The translations under genes and the position numbers were made by a program. The notes under the pieces are model-generated. The model did not search any database and had not been told where the DNA came from. It saw only the letters and a program-made list of their open reading frames with translations. Positions 18,831 to 26,772 of a DNA stretch of 64,000 nt are shown here, one piece after another. Source of the DNA: Corynebacterium durum (GTDB lineage Bacteria; Actinomycetota; Actinomycetes; Mycobacteriales; Mycobacteriaceae); assembly GCF_030408675.1 (NCBI RefSeq), contig NZ_CP047200.1, forward strand, positions 310,001-374,000, written 5' to 3'. Positions within the stretch are counted from its first letter, which is position 1; each line of letters begins with the position of its first letter.

Positions 18831-19209
18831 ACCAGTGCAGCATCAGGGATGTGCCCGAGGAATACAGCATTCCAAAGCCGCAGCCGCTTAAGAAGAAACC
18901 CGGGTGTGCGGTGATGGGTTGGGTGCTGTCGGCCATCATGACCCACTGGCTCACCACAAACAGCACCATGCCGCAATACATGAGAATCAGGTTGGCTTTC
19001 CTGCTGCGTGGCCCGAAAAACAGCGTGGATACAAGCGCGATGGGCACCACGAGCACCGTAATGCCGCTGCCCCAGGTTGACAGCAGCGGGTACAGAACAT
19101 GAGACTGCCCGTCGGGTCTTGTTCCTGCGATGCCCACCCAGTACATGCCGATACCCGCAGCTAGTAATACTATTTCTGGGATCAGGTAGCGGAATGAAAA
19201 AGATCTCAC
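18715..19209 (-). pseudogene. Truncated MFS-like membrane protein
   Basis: A 164-codon frame with three to four hydrophobic helices (around residues 8-25, 40-62, 73-92 and 103-125) and a CGFGMLYSSGTSLML segment reminiscent of major facilitator transporters. The last 40 codons simply read through the opposite strand of deoC and look unnatural ([10 protein letters not shown]...). The normal 12-helix length and the rest of the transporter are missing. I read it as the remnant of a transporter truncated at the deoC boundary. A small genuine membrane protein is possible but less likely. Confidence 0.5.
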
Positions 19210-19315
19210 ACAGCTCAGCCCCTTTGGCGCATGTAAGAAAAAGATAACGATTTATTAATGTGTATCTTATCTGCGTATTAGGGCAGGGGCAAACTGGGCA
19301 GGCTGAAGGCCGGGG

Positions 19316-20080
19316 CTACTTCTGCTGTGAGTTATCGCTAATCTCGCTGAAATTGACGTTCGTGCCGGTCAGGCGCAGGGCAACTGCCTTATCTTCCACC
19401 GACACGCTCTCCACGTTCAGCCCCCCGGCCATCTTGCTGGCGCTCTCCCGCAGACTATTAGTAATGGCTTCCGACATCTCCTTGGGCAGCTCCACCCCAA
19501 ACAAAGCGGCCCGTTCCGCCTGGAACTGCAGCTGTCCGTCCGCGGCACTGGGGCGCAGCGTCAGCGTGGCAGCACCGTCGGTGAACTCAACGCTCACAGT
19601 GCCGTCATTCGGGTGCGAGGTGATGCCGGTGACGCGCACAAGGCTTTGGATCAGCGCGCCCGCGTAGCCATTGTTGGTGTTGCCTGCTGCTTGTTCCGCT
19701 ATTGCGGATTGCACCTGTGCGAGCATGAACTCGTCGGTCAGTCGGGTATCCAACAGCATGGACCCGGCGACGGGATTGTTGCGGTCCTTCAGGGAAAGAT
19801 TGCGGATCTTCACCGTGGACGCGGGGCTGCCCGTCACGGTGGGGGCGCTGTTGGTGCCGTCGGGGTAGTCGATCTTCAATGTGGACGGCAGGTCCATGTC
19901 CACATGCTTCACATTCCCCGTGACCAGCGTGGCCACAACCGGGTAGGCCCCGAAGCTGACGCTGGCCCCCTCACCCGAATCGGCTTTCAATTGCTGGGAC
20001 ACATACCACCGGGTACCACCCTCGGCGATACCGGCTATAAGGAGGAAAGCAACAACAAGACCAACAAGTAACTTTTTCAC
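19316..20080 (-). CDS. DUF2993 (LmeA-like) phospholipid-binding protein, exported
   Basis: A 254-residue protein with an N-terminal signal anchor (KKLLVGLVVAFLLIAGIAEG) followed by a beta-rich domain of the DUF2993 family. Mycobacterial LmeA of this family binds phospholipids and is needed for lipomannan elongation. Recognisable stretches are VSFGAYPVVATLVTGNV, the VDMDLP strand and the closing LRLTGTNVNF strand. It lies upstream of the deoC region and downstream of the methyltransferase gene on the same strand. The role in this organism's envelope is inferred from the family. Confidence 0.8.
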   Translation of the reverse strand: MKKLLVGLVVAFLLIAGIAEGGTRWYVSQQLKADSGEGASVSFGAYPVVATLVTGNVKHVDMDLPSTLKIDYPDGTNSAPTVTGSPASTVKIRNLSLKDRNNPVAGSMLLDTRLTDEFMLAQVQSAIAEQAAGNTNNGYAGALIQSLVRVTGITSHPNDGTVSVEFTDGAATLTLRPSAADGQLQFQAERAALFGVELPKEMSEAITNSLRESASKMAGGLNVESVSVEDKAVALRLTGTNVNFSEISDNSQQK

Positions 20081-20122
20081 CCAATCTAGTTTTCCTGAAT
20101 CTTCAGCAACGCGCTACTCGCA

Positions 20123-20980
20123 CTACACCTGATCGCCACTCACAAAAGACCACGGTACGGTGAGCAGGTTGTCGCGGACTCGGCGGCGAATCGGGGTGAG
20201 GGGCACCGAGGCGTCGATAAGCAGGCGGCGCGCCTCCCGCCAGCGGATGCGCGGACCGTAGGTGGCCCAGGCGGCGGCGCGGTCCCAAGCGTCGTCGGCC
20301 ATGCGCAACAGGTCGTAGATGGGTTCGCCGGGGACGTTTCGGTGAATAAGGGCCTTAGGGAGCCGTTCGGCCAGGTCAGAGGGGCGGGCGGTGTGATTCG
20401 GATCCCAAGCTAGCGTGAGGGACTGCGGGCCGTCCGCGTCCAATAGCACCCAGGAGCAGCGGCGGCCCAGCTCGTCGCAGGTGCCTTCCACAAACAGCCC
20501 GCCGGGGGCGAGTCGGGAACACACCAGCTGCCAGGCGTCGTGAACCTGGGAGACATCGTACTGACGCAGTACATTAAACGCCCGCACCAGATTCGGGCGG
20601 TGGCCCGCCAGCTCAAACCCGCCCACGGCAAAGTGCACGCCGTCGCGGGGTGGCAGCACACGGGCGGGATCAATCTCCAGGCCGAGCACGGAGACATCGG
20701 CACGCAGGTGGCGCAGCCAGATGGCCCACTCGCAGGTGGTGGTGTGTGAGGCACCGTACCCCACATCAATGGCCAGGGGAGTGTCTTGGATGGAGGCATG
20801 CGAAAGGCACCGCTGCACCGTGGGATGATGAACCATCCAGCGGTCGCAGCGGCGCAATCGATTCACATTCGTTGTGCCGCGTGTGATCACACCCACCGGG
20901 CGGGTGCTTCGAGTAGCCTGCCGACGAGTGCGTTGGTGATCTCCGAACGTGGCACGCAGATTATGGGCGTGATCAGCCAC
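20123..20980 (-). CDS. SAM-dependent methyltransferase (actinobacterial class I)
   Basis: A 285-codon frame with a Rossmann-type SAM site: AIDVGYGASHTTTCEWA, then VLGLEIDPARV as the acidic end of strand 2, then FNVLRQYDVSQV. The C-terminal half contains a WDRAAAWATYGPRIRWREA segment. The family is conserved next to murB in corynebacteria and mycobacteria, with unknown substrate. The true start may be the GTG at 20893, which gives the usual TRGTTNVNRLRR N-terminus; the first 29 codons look non-conserved. Confidence 0.75.
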   Translation of the reverse strand: MADHAHNLRATFGDHQRTRRQATRSTRPVGVITRGTTNVNRLRRCDRWMVHHPTVQRCLSHASIQDTPLAIDVGYGASHTTTCEWAIWLRHLRADVSVLGLEIDPARVLPPRDGVHFAVGGFELAGHRPNLVRAFNVLRQYDVSQVHDAWQLVCSRLAPGGLFVEGTCDELGRRCSWVLLDADGPQSLTLAWDPNHTARPSDLAERLPKALIHRNVPGEPIYDLLRMADDAWDRAAAWATYGPRIRWREARRLLIDASVPLTPIRRRVRDNLLTVPWSFVSGDQV

Positions 20981-20989
20981 AAACGTGTG

Positions 20990-21493
20990 TTAGAGGTTTT
21001 CCGAAATCCACTTCTCGGTCAGAGCGGCCTCGTTGGCCACCAGTTCGCTGAGGGCTTCGGCAACCTTCGGCTCAATCGCGGGGCCCATGAACGGAATGGT
21101 CACGTTCACTTCGTTGGCGTAGGACAGGGTGGTGGACGCATCGTCGCCGGACAGCTCAATATCGCCCTTGAAATCCACCGGGGCACCCTTCACGTCTGCG
21201 GTGTAGGACGCCTTCGCGGCACTGTCGGCTAGCGCGCCAATGGTGTACACGCGCTTAATCTTCAACGACTGGCTGATCATCGCACGCACAGCCTCGGGAA
21301 GCAGCTCCATCGGCATGATCTCGTACAGCACAACCTCAGCGCCGCCGTCAGTGCTGGTGATCTCATGAACCTCGCCGGGTTCCGTGCTCAGATTCGCCAC
21401 ATTGTAGGCCCAGTAGTCAGCATTCGTCAGGGCCTCATGCACCTTTGCAGGCGGAAAATTGATAGTTACAGAAGTTTCGGTACGCGTTGCCAT
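20990..21493 (-). CDS. DUF2505 domain protein (SRPBCC-like fold)
   Basis: A 167-residue protein without signal peptide or membrane segment. It starts ATRTETSVTINFPPAKVHEAL, which matches the first strand and helix of DUF2505, a START/SRPBCC-like fold expected to bind a hydrophobic ligand, and ends with a long C-terminal helix. The family commonly sits divergent from murB in this clade. The ATG at 21493 is only 23 bp from the murB start, so both promoters must overlap coding sequence or the transcripts must be nearly leaderless. Function unknown. Confidence 0.8.
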   Translation of the reverse strand: MATRTETSVTINFPPAKVHEALTNADYWAYNVANLSTEPGEVHEITSTDGGAEVVLYEIMPMELLPEAVRAMISQSLKIKRVYTIGALADSAAKASYTADVKGAPVDFKGDIELSGDDASTTLSYANEVNVTIPFMGPAIEPKVAEALSELVANEAALTEKWISENL

Positions 21494-21516
21494 GTGTACA
21501 GACTACCGTTAAAGGT

Positions 21517-22650
21517 GTGTCCGACCTATTAGTAACCCAAAAACTATCCAGCATCCCCGGTGCCACTATCGACACCGTCACCCAGTTCGCCGACCTCACC
21601 ACCCTGCACCTTGGGGGGCAGCCACGCGCCGTTGTGCGGTGTGCATCCACGCAGGCAGTCATAGACGTCGTATCGCTTCTCGACGCCCACCAGGTGTCGC
21701 TGCTCATTATCGGTGGCGGGTCCAACCTCGTTATTGCCGATGGTCCCGTTGACGTGGTTGCCGTCGTCCTAGAATGCGACAACATTCACATCGACCCCGA
21801 CAGCGGGATTTTGCGCACAGAAGCCGGTGCCGTCTGGGATTCCGTGGTCGCTGCTGCTGTGGACGCGGGGCTCGGCGGCATCGAATGCCTCTCCGGCATT
21901 CCCGGCTCCGCGGGTGCCACGCCCGTGCAAAACGTTGGTGCCTACGGGGCGGAAATCTCCGACGTGCTCACTCACGTTCGACTGTGGGATCGTTCGGCGG
22001 GCGAAGATGTGTGGGTGCCCGCTTCTGAGCTGGATTTGAGTTACCGACACTCCAACCTCAAACACACCTCCAGGGCGGTTGTGTTGGAGATCGAACTCGC
22101 TTTAAGTGTGGACGGGCTATCTGCACCTCTGCGATTCGGTGAGCTTGCGCGGACATTGGGGGTTTCGGGTTCTGAGGGTTCTGGGGCTTCTGGGGCGCGG
22201 CGACCGGTGGAGGAGGTGCGCGAGGCGGTACTAGAACTACGCAGAGGAAAAGGCATGGTCTACGACCCGTCCGACCACGACACCTGGTCAGCTGGGTCCT
22301 TCTTTACCAACCCGATTGTTTCTGCGGTGTTGGCTGAAAAAGTCCGCGCCGTGGCCACCGAGCTGCGCGGGGCCGATGATGCCGAACGCATGCCATGCTT
22401 CGACGTAGGTGACGACCAGCGCAAACTCTCCGCAGCCTGGCTCATTGACCGCGCCGGGTTCACCAAAGGGCATCCTGGTGAGGGGGCCGCTGCTCGGCTG
22501 TCGACCAAACATACTTTGGCGTTAACGAACCGCGGCAACGCCACCACCGCCGACCTTGTAGCGTTGGCGCGCGAAGTCCGCGATGGGGTCCTTGATGTTT
22601 TTGGGGTCGAGCTCGTGCCGGAACCCGTGTGGGTGGGGGTGGAGTTGTAG
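21517..22650 (+). CDS. murB: UDP-N-acetylenolpyruvoylglucosamine reductase
   Basis: Reduces UDP-GlcNAc-enolpyruvate to UDP-MurNAc with NADPH and FAD in peptidoglycan precursor synthesis. The 377-residue product shows the FAD-binding GGGSNLV, the GIPGSAGATPVQNVGAYGAE loop, the catalytic Ser in GSFFTNP, and the C-terminal PEPVWVG with the conserved Glu. A Ser/Gly/Ala-rich insert (SEGSGASGAR) lies before the final domain. The GTG at 21517 is chosen for its fit to the family N-terminus; the frame is open to a TTG at 21487 and the ribosome site is weak. Confidence 0.95.
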   Translation: MSDLLVTQKLSSIPGATIDTVTQFADLTTLHLGGQPRAVVRCASTQAVIDVVSLLDAHQVSLLIIGGGSNLVIADGPVDVVAVVLECDNIHIDPDSGILRTEAGAVWDSVVAAAVDAGLGGIECLSGIPGSAGATPVQNVGAYGAEISDVLTHVRLWDRSAGEDVWVPASELDLSYRHSNLKHTSRAVVLEIELALSVDGLSAPLRFGELARTLGVSGSEGSGASGARRPVEEVREAVLELRRGKGMVYDPSDHDTWSAGSFFTNPIVSAVLAEKVRAVATELRGADDAERMPCFDVGDDQRKLSAAWLIDRAGFTKGHPGEGAAARLSTKHTLALTNRGNATTADLVALAREVRDGVLDVFGVELVPEPVWVGVEL

Positions 22651-22671
22651 GTTTTGGGTTGGTGCGTCAGG

Positions 22672-22725
22672 TAGGTCCATTGCTGGGCTCGGAAAAGGGG
22701 TGTTTTCGGACCTGGCGGTGGACCT
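22672..22725. repeat. Intergenic nested palindrome, type A, copy 2
   Basis: The arms AGGTCCATTGC and GCGGTGGACCT pair with two G-T wobbles. The centre CGGAAAA-GGGGTG-TTTTCGG is a second palindrome. It closely matches 2622-2676, and changes in one arm are tolerated as wobble pairs, which hints at selection as RNA or single-stranded DNA. Confidence 0.75.
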
Positions 22726-22770
22726 TTCTTCATGCAAATGTTTGCACTAACGTTGTTCAGGGGTTTGGGA

Positions 22771-22862
22771 GTTGTGGCGCTCTATCAAACTGCCGTTTTT
22801 GCAGGGATTTTTGGCGGTTTGGTAGATCACGAGTAGCTATCTGGTTGTGGCGCTCTATCAAA
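22771..22862. repeat. 19-bp direct repeats flanking a hairpin
   Basis: GTTGTGGCGCTCTATCAAA occurs at 22771-22789 and again at 22844-22862. Between them TCTATCAAACTGCC (22781) pairs with GGCGGTTTGGTAGA (22813-22826) through wobble pairs. There are only two copies, so it is not a CRISPR. Confidence 0.7.
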
Positions 22863-22930
22863 TGTTCACGTCCTGGTGCTTTTTTGCGGGCTGTGACCGG
22901 TCAAAAATGATTGAACAGCGCTAATGGAAA

Positions 22931-22987
22931 AGTATGTATATCTCCAGGTTCGAAAAAGCCGGTTTTCCGCCTGGGGATATGCATACC
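22931..22987. repeat. Intergenic nested palindrome, type B, copy 2
   Basis: AGTATGTATATCTCCAGG... and ...CCTGGGGATATGCATACC form a long imperfect inverted repeat with a CGAAAA / TTTTCCG centre. It is related to 2707-2767. It ends 16 bp before the start of the next gene and could fold in its leader. The gap 22651-23002 holds only these palindromes. Confidence 0.7.
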
Positions 22988-23002
22988 TGAGAGGTTGGTT
23001 TT

Positions 23003-23497
23003 GTGAGATGTCGTATCGGCGGCAATGCGCCGCAATGGTGTGAACATATGGGGAATGAGCTGGAAGGTTTGTTGTTTTATGGCAGCTTTCAGCACCCCTA
23101 TCAGCTAGAAACACAGGTGTCGGTATTCTTCAACGGCGATCCCGACGAACTGCTGCAACGCAGAATCTACCCAGATTGTGCCGTACGAGTGTTCACCCAT
23201 GAACCGTCTGCAGAAGGCTCTGATACGCGCTTCACCTGCGACTATCTGAACCTCACTTCCATTGAATCAGGCGATGAAGAGGGGTTGATCATTGTGGGCC
23301 AACCCGAGATGATCCAGGAGGAAGAGTATTACACAGACGCTCTTGATCGCGACGGCTGGGAATTTCTCATGCAAATCGATGAGGCAGGCTACCCAGACGA
23401 TCTTGCAACAACATACCCGTTTTTCTATGGATCATTGTATTTGTACTGGAAGCCAGAGAGTGGCGAGGTCACCGCTGGCTATTGGCAGTGTTCCTAG
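23003..23497 (+). CDS. Small acidic protein resembling the C-terminal part of DUF1963/YwqG proteins
   Basis: A 164-residue soluble, acidic protein. Near its start it has RIGGNAPQW, which resembles the KIGGxPxW motif found mid-way in YwqG-like (DUF1963) proteins. Its end, EFLMQIDEAG...YGSLYLYW, resembles their final QIDSD...GxLYxWI strand. The usual N-terminal half is absent, so this is either a short family member or a truncated copy. The GTG at 23003 is the first usable start. Such proteins often act as immunity or housekeeping accessory proteins; no toxin gene is seen nearby. It overlaps the opposite gene by 29 bp at its 3' end. Confidence 0.5.
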   Translation: MRCRIGGNAPQWCEHMGNELEGLLFYGSFQHPYQLETQVSVFFNGDPDELLQRRIYPDCAVRVFTHEPSAEGSDTRFTCDYLNLTSIESGDEEGLIIVGQPEMIQEEEYYTDALDRDGWEFLMQIDEAGYPDDLATTYPFFYGSLYLYWKPESGEVTAGYWQCS

Positions 23498-24084
23498 CCT
23501 CCCCAATCTCAACCGCCGGATATCCAATCTCTTCCAGATCAGCGGCGAGTTGGTCCCAGTCGTCGAAGTCTGGGGAGAGGGCGAGCGACCATGTCGCGGG
23601 TGAGGGGTGTGAAGTCGTAGATCAGTGAGGCCACCACAGTGGCTGCGCGTGTGTAGTTGAGGCTGTCGTCAAAGTAGTCTTCGGCGTCGTCAAGATAGCT
23701 ATCCCGTCCGTCAGCGATGAGTCGGAGCCAGTCGGGTGCGTCGGTGGTGGGGTTCCCACACCAATCACCACCGTTTCCTACGCGCCACCAGTATGAGGTG
23801 GTCCCGAGGGTCGCTACGGGTTCTCCAAGGAAGAATTTCTCAAAAGCACCTGGAATGACTTCAACGAGCTGGTCCTCCATGCTGAACAGGTTGATGGCCA
23901 TGCTCTCATCCTGGAAGAGGATAAGCAGGGAGTCGCCCTGCCCATCTCGTCCTTCCAATACTTGTTCGCCGTCATCCCAGTTGGGGTTCCACGAGTATCG
24001 ACGCCCCTCCCACTCAGGCGATGCGATAGCGTCCAGCACCGCGATGGCCTGGCATCGGCGTCGACAAGCGGTGAATGGATTCAT
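23469..24084 (-). pseudogene. Hypothetical protein gene with a one-base frameshift
   Basis: The main frame runs from 24084 and encodes an acidic soluble protein (RRYSWNPNWDDGEQVLEG...IYDFTP). It then falls into an Arg/Pro-rich tail (ARPLPRLRRLGPTRR) that looks unnatural. Removing one C from the CCCC run near 23600 continues into [19 protein letters not shown] and ADLEEIGYPAVEIG, a natural-looking C-terminus ending at 23469. I therefore infer a single-base insertion, either a real frameshift or a sequence error. The family is not recognised; immunity-type proteins are one possibility. Confidence 0.6.
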
Positions 24085-24148
24085 CAGCCTGGGGTATGAC
24101 CTGGGGTTTCAGTCTCCAGGGTGATGAGCTGCAGGGGTGTTACCAGCG

Positions 24149-25075
24149 ATGATAAAAGACATGAGCACGCATGAGATGAATGTGATCCGAACGCTGGGGC
24201 TGACTAAACGGTTCGGTAAGGAAACTGTGGTGGATTCGCTGGAGCTGCAGGTTCCGAGCGGGGTCGTATACGGCTTTCTAGGACCGAATGGGTCTGGCAA
24301 GTCCACCACCATGAAAATGCTGCTGGGGTTGATGGAACCGTCGGCGGGTGAGGTGTACCTGTTCGGGCAGCGTCTGAACCATTCGAACCGTGCGCGGTTG
24401 CTGCGCACCATCGGGTCGATGATTGAGGCACCTCCCGGATATGGGCATCTAACTGGCTGGGAGAATATGTGCGTTGTGGAGTCGATGCTGGGCCTGGAGC
24501 GGCGCAACATCGAGCAGGCGCTGGAGACGGTGCACCTGACGGCGCACAAAGACAAGCTGGTTAAAAACTATTCCTTAGGCATGAAGCAACGGTTGGGAAT
24601 CGCCATGGCGCTGGCCCGGAATCCGAAGCTGCTGATCCTGGATGAGCCAGCGAACGGCCTTGACCCGGCAGGCATCGAGGAGGTGCGCGAACTGCTGATT
24701 GAGTTAGCAGCCCAAGGTATCACCGTAATGGTGTCCAGCCACCTGCTGGACGAGGTGGATAAAACCGCGACGATGCTGGGCATTATTGACCGGGGTCGGC
24801 TGATTTTCCAGGGAAGCCGTGAAGAACTGCTGGGGCAGAGCATTCCCGACCTCATCCTAGAGACTGAGGCGGAGAGGATTCCAGAGCTGCTGACCCTGCC
24901 GAATGCCCGGCAACTCACCGACACTACCGTGGCCGTTCCTAATCTGAGCAGGGAGAATGTTGCGTGGCTGTTGGGGCAAATGGCTGCGCTCAATGTGCCG
25001 ATCTTTGAGGCGCGGCGCGCCCAACAATCCCTGGAAGAAGTCTTTATGGACCTCACAGTGCAGGGGAGTTTGTAA
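24149..25075 (+). CDS. ABC-2 type transporter ATP-binding protein (lantibiotic/bacitracin-export type)
   Basis: A 308-residue ATPase with Walker A GPNGSGKST, the Q-loop, the signature YSLGMKQRLGIAMALA, Walker B LLILDEPANGLDPAG and a C-terminal extension typical of BcrA/NatA-type subunits. It is the first gene of a three-gene operon with two membrane subunits, overlapping the next gene by TAATG. The ATG at 24149 with GCAGGGG upstream is preferred; ATGs at 24161 and 24176 are possible. Likely function is export or self-protection against a peptide or antibiotic; the substrate is unknown. Confidence 0.88.
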   Translation: MIKDMSTHEMNVIRTLGLTKRFGKETVVDSLELQVPSGVVYGFLGPNGSGKSTTMKMLLGLMEPSAGEVYLFGQRLNHSNRARLLRTIGSMIEAPPGYGHLTGWENMCVVESMLGLERRNIEQALETVHLTAHKDKLVKNYSLGMKQRLGIAMALARNPKLLILDEPANGLDPAGIEEVRELLIELAAQGITVMVSSHLLDEVDKTATMLGIIDRGRLIFQGSREELLGQSIPDLILETEAERIPELLTLPNARQLTDTTVAVPNLSRENVAWLLGQMAALNVPIFEARRAQQSLEEVFMDLTVQGSL

Positions 25076-25794
25076 TGATACTGCTGGAAGTGAAAAAGCT
25101 GCGCAGAATGCGCATGGGTTTGCTGATCTTCGCGATTATGGCGGCGGTGATCCTGATGAGTGTGGCGCAAATTCTGGGAAAAGCATCGGGCATAGGTTTC
25201 GTTGAACTCTTGACCATGGTGGGCATGGTGCAGGCGCTGCTATCCCCGATTTTTGTGAGCCTTGTTGCCACGAGACTGGTGGAAATAGAGCATGAGGGAA
25301 ACGGATGGCAGGTTGCAGGAACAGCGGGAATTCCGCGCGGAAAACTCTGCGCCACCAAAGCCATACTGACTGGCATTATCACAACAGTGATTGTTGCGAT
25401 AGAATTCGCGGCCGTTATTGGTATTGGATTCCTTCGGCTCGGGTCTGTGGATTTTGAAGCGACATATTGGCTGGGCTATGCCGTGTGCCTGATGGTGGTC
25501 AATGTTTCTTTGGGGCTCCTCCATGTCATTCTTGCCGCATATGTGGATAATCAGCTGGTCAACCTGGGTGTCGGCGTGCTGGGGGCGTTTGTGGCGGTGT
25601 TTTCGCTACTGCTGCCCGGTGTTGTTGTCAGGTTTATTCCCTGGGGCTATTATGCCGTGAGCATGCATGCAACCTTCACCCCGGCCGGGGCGGAATACAT
25701 TATGCCGAATTACTTCTGGATCATCGGATTCTGTGTTGTATCTATGACGGTGTTTGGAATGGGTGTTTATAAACTGAATCGCATGGAAAGGTAA
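25075..25794 (+). CDS. ABC-2 type permease, first membrane subunit
   Basis: A 239-residue protein with six hydrophobic segments and the ABC-2 layout: an early cytosolic stretch (EVKKLRRMRM), a pair of helices, then RGKLCATKAILTGIITT, the usual NGT.R.K. position after the second helix. This is the pattern of lantibiotic-immunity permeases (EpiE/MutE-like). Its ATG overlaps the stop of the ATPase gene, indicating translational coupling. It would form a heteromeric channel with the protein encoded at 25803. Confidence 0.82.
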   Translation: MILLEVKKLRRMRMGLLIFAIMAAVILMSVAQILGKASGIGFVELLTMVGMVQALLSPIFVSLVATRLVEIEHEGNGWQVAGTAGIPRGKLCATKAILTGIITTVIVAIEFAAVIGIGFLRLGSVDFEATYWLGYAVCLMVVNVSLGLLHVILAAYVDNQLVNLGVGVLGAFVAVFSLLLPGVVVRFIPWGYYAVSMHATFTPAGAEYIMPNYFWIIGFCVVSMTVFGMGVYKLNRMER

Positions 25795-25802
25795 CTAAGG
25801 CA

Positions 25803-26555
25803 ATGCTGCGTGCAGAAATTATTAAACTCAAGCGCTCAAGCCTGTGGGTTATAGCTGTGATCCTGCCGCTACTGGCGGTAACTACCGGCAGTCTGAACTA
25901 TTGGGGCAACAGGGGAGTGCTTAACCAAGCGTGGGCATCTCTCTTTGGTCAAGTATTCCTCTTCTATGGAATGTTCTATTTATCCATGGGGGTGGGGTTG
26001 CTTGCAGCAGCCGCCTGGAGAATGGAACACCAGGGCACAAACTGGAATCTCCTACGTACTAACACGAGTAATGCATTATCGCTCATTTTGTGCAAAATCG
26101 TGGTGATCATTATTCCCGTGGCGTTTATGCAGATTATTCTGCTGGCCGGAACGTGGATAGTGGGGCTGTTCATCGTGGATAACGGCACGGCCGATGCGGG
26201 GCAACCACCAGTAATGTACCTGGTTGCGGGCCTTTTGGCTGTGTTGGTGGCCGTTCCGCTGGTTGCTCTGCAATCCCTGCTCTCCGGACTGCTCAGATCC
26301 TTTGCCATGCCGGTGGTGATCTGCTTCCTCGGGTGCGTCGTTGGAACCATCGGGGCAATGGCTCCCATGCCCATTGGCATCATCGGGTATGTGATGCCTC
26401 AAGGTATTGTTACCCGCACGCTCAGCATCGGATCCGTCTCCATCGGCGACGGCAGCGGCCTGGAAACCGCAGGTCCCTTACTGTTGTGTGCTGCGGTTAT
26501 CACCGCCATTGTGGTGGCGGTTTCCCCGAAATTCATCAAGATGCACAGCACGTAG
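25803..26555 (+). CDS. ABC-2 type permease, second membrane subunit
   Basis: A 250-residue protein with six hydrophobic segments beginning LRAEIIKLKRSSLWVIAVILP. HQGTNWNLLRTNTSNAL is the conserved cytosolic motif after the second helix. Together with the preceding permease and ATPase it makes a complete export complex resembling the FEG-type lantibiotic immunity arrangement. No lantibiotic precursor or synthesis gene is visible in the window, so defence against foreign peptides is more likely than self-immunity. A 13-mer variant lies 3 bp after the stop. Confidence 0.82.
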   Translation: MLRAEIIKLKRSSLWVIAVILPLLAVTTGSLNYWGNRGVLNQAWASLFGQVFLFYGMFYLSMGVGLLAAAAWRMEHQGTNWNLLRTNTSNALSLILCKIVVIIIPVAFMQIILLAGTWIVGLFIVDNGTADAGQPPVMYLVAGLLAVLVAVPLVALQSLLSGLLRSFAMPVVICFLGCVVGTIGAMAPMPIGIIGYVMPQGIVTRTLSIGSVSIGDGSGLETAGPLLLCAAVITAIVVAVSPKFIKMHST

Positions 26556-26772
26556 GTGCTTATCGATGCCCCTCCTCCCGCACCATTGTTTGTTATGGAG
26601 TGGTGAGGGGGTGGGGCGTCGTGGAGCGGAGGCTGGCAGGGGTGGAAACGCACTGTGATTGAGGTAGCTAAAGATGAGATCTTGCCCTCACAGGTGACAT
26701 GTGTCATGTATGCTGCTTGTGGATAAAAATTTGCTGGGCAAACTACTATTGGCGCTTCTGAGGGGTGTGGTG
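26556..26772. other. Intergenic region with weak palindrome and candidate operator
   Basis: A GC-rich imperfect inverted repeat spans about 26567-26617 (GCCCCTCC... / ...GGTGGGGC). The palindrome TGACATGTGTCA at 26695-26706 lies about 67 bp before the lipoprotein start and could be a regulator site. No gene is supported here. Confidence 0.35.

Noticed and set aside
20881..20892. GTGTGATCACAC as a CRP/GlxR site
   Set aside because: The half-sites abut without the 6-bp spacer of TGTGA-N6-TCACA, and the site lies around the methyltransferase start codons.
22771..22862. Direct repeat pair as a CRISPR
   Set aside because: There are only two copies, the spacing is irregular, and no cas gene is in the window.
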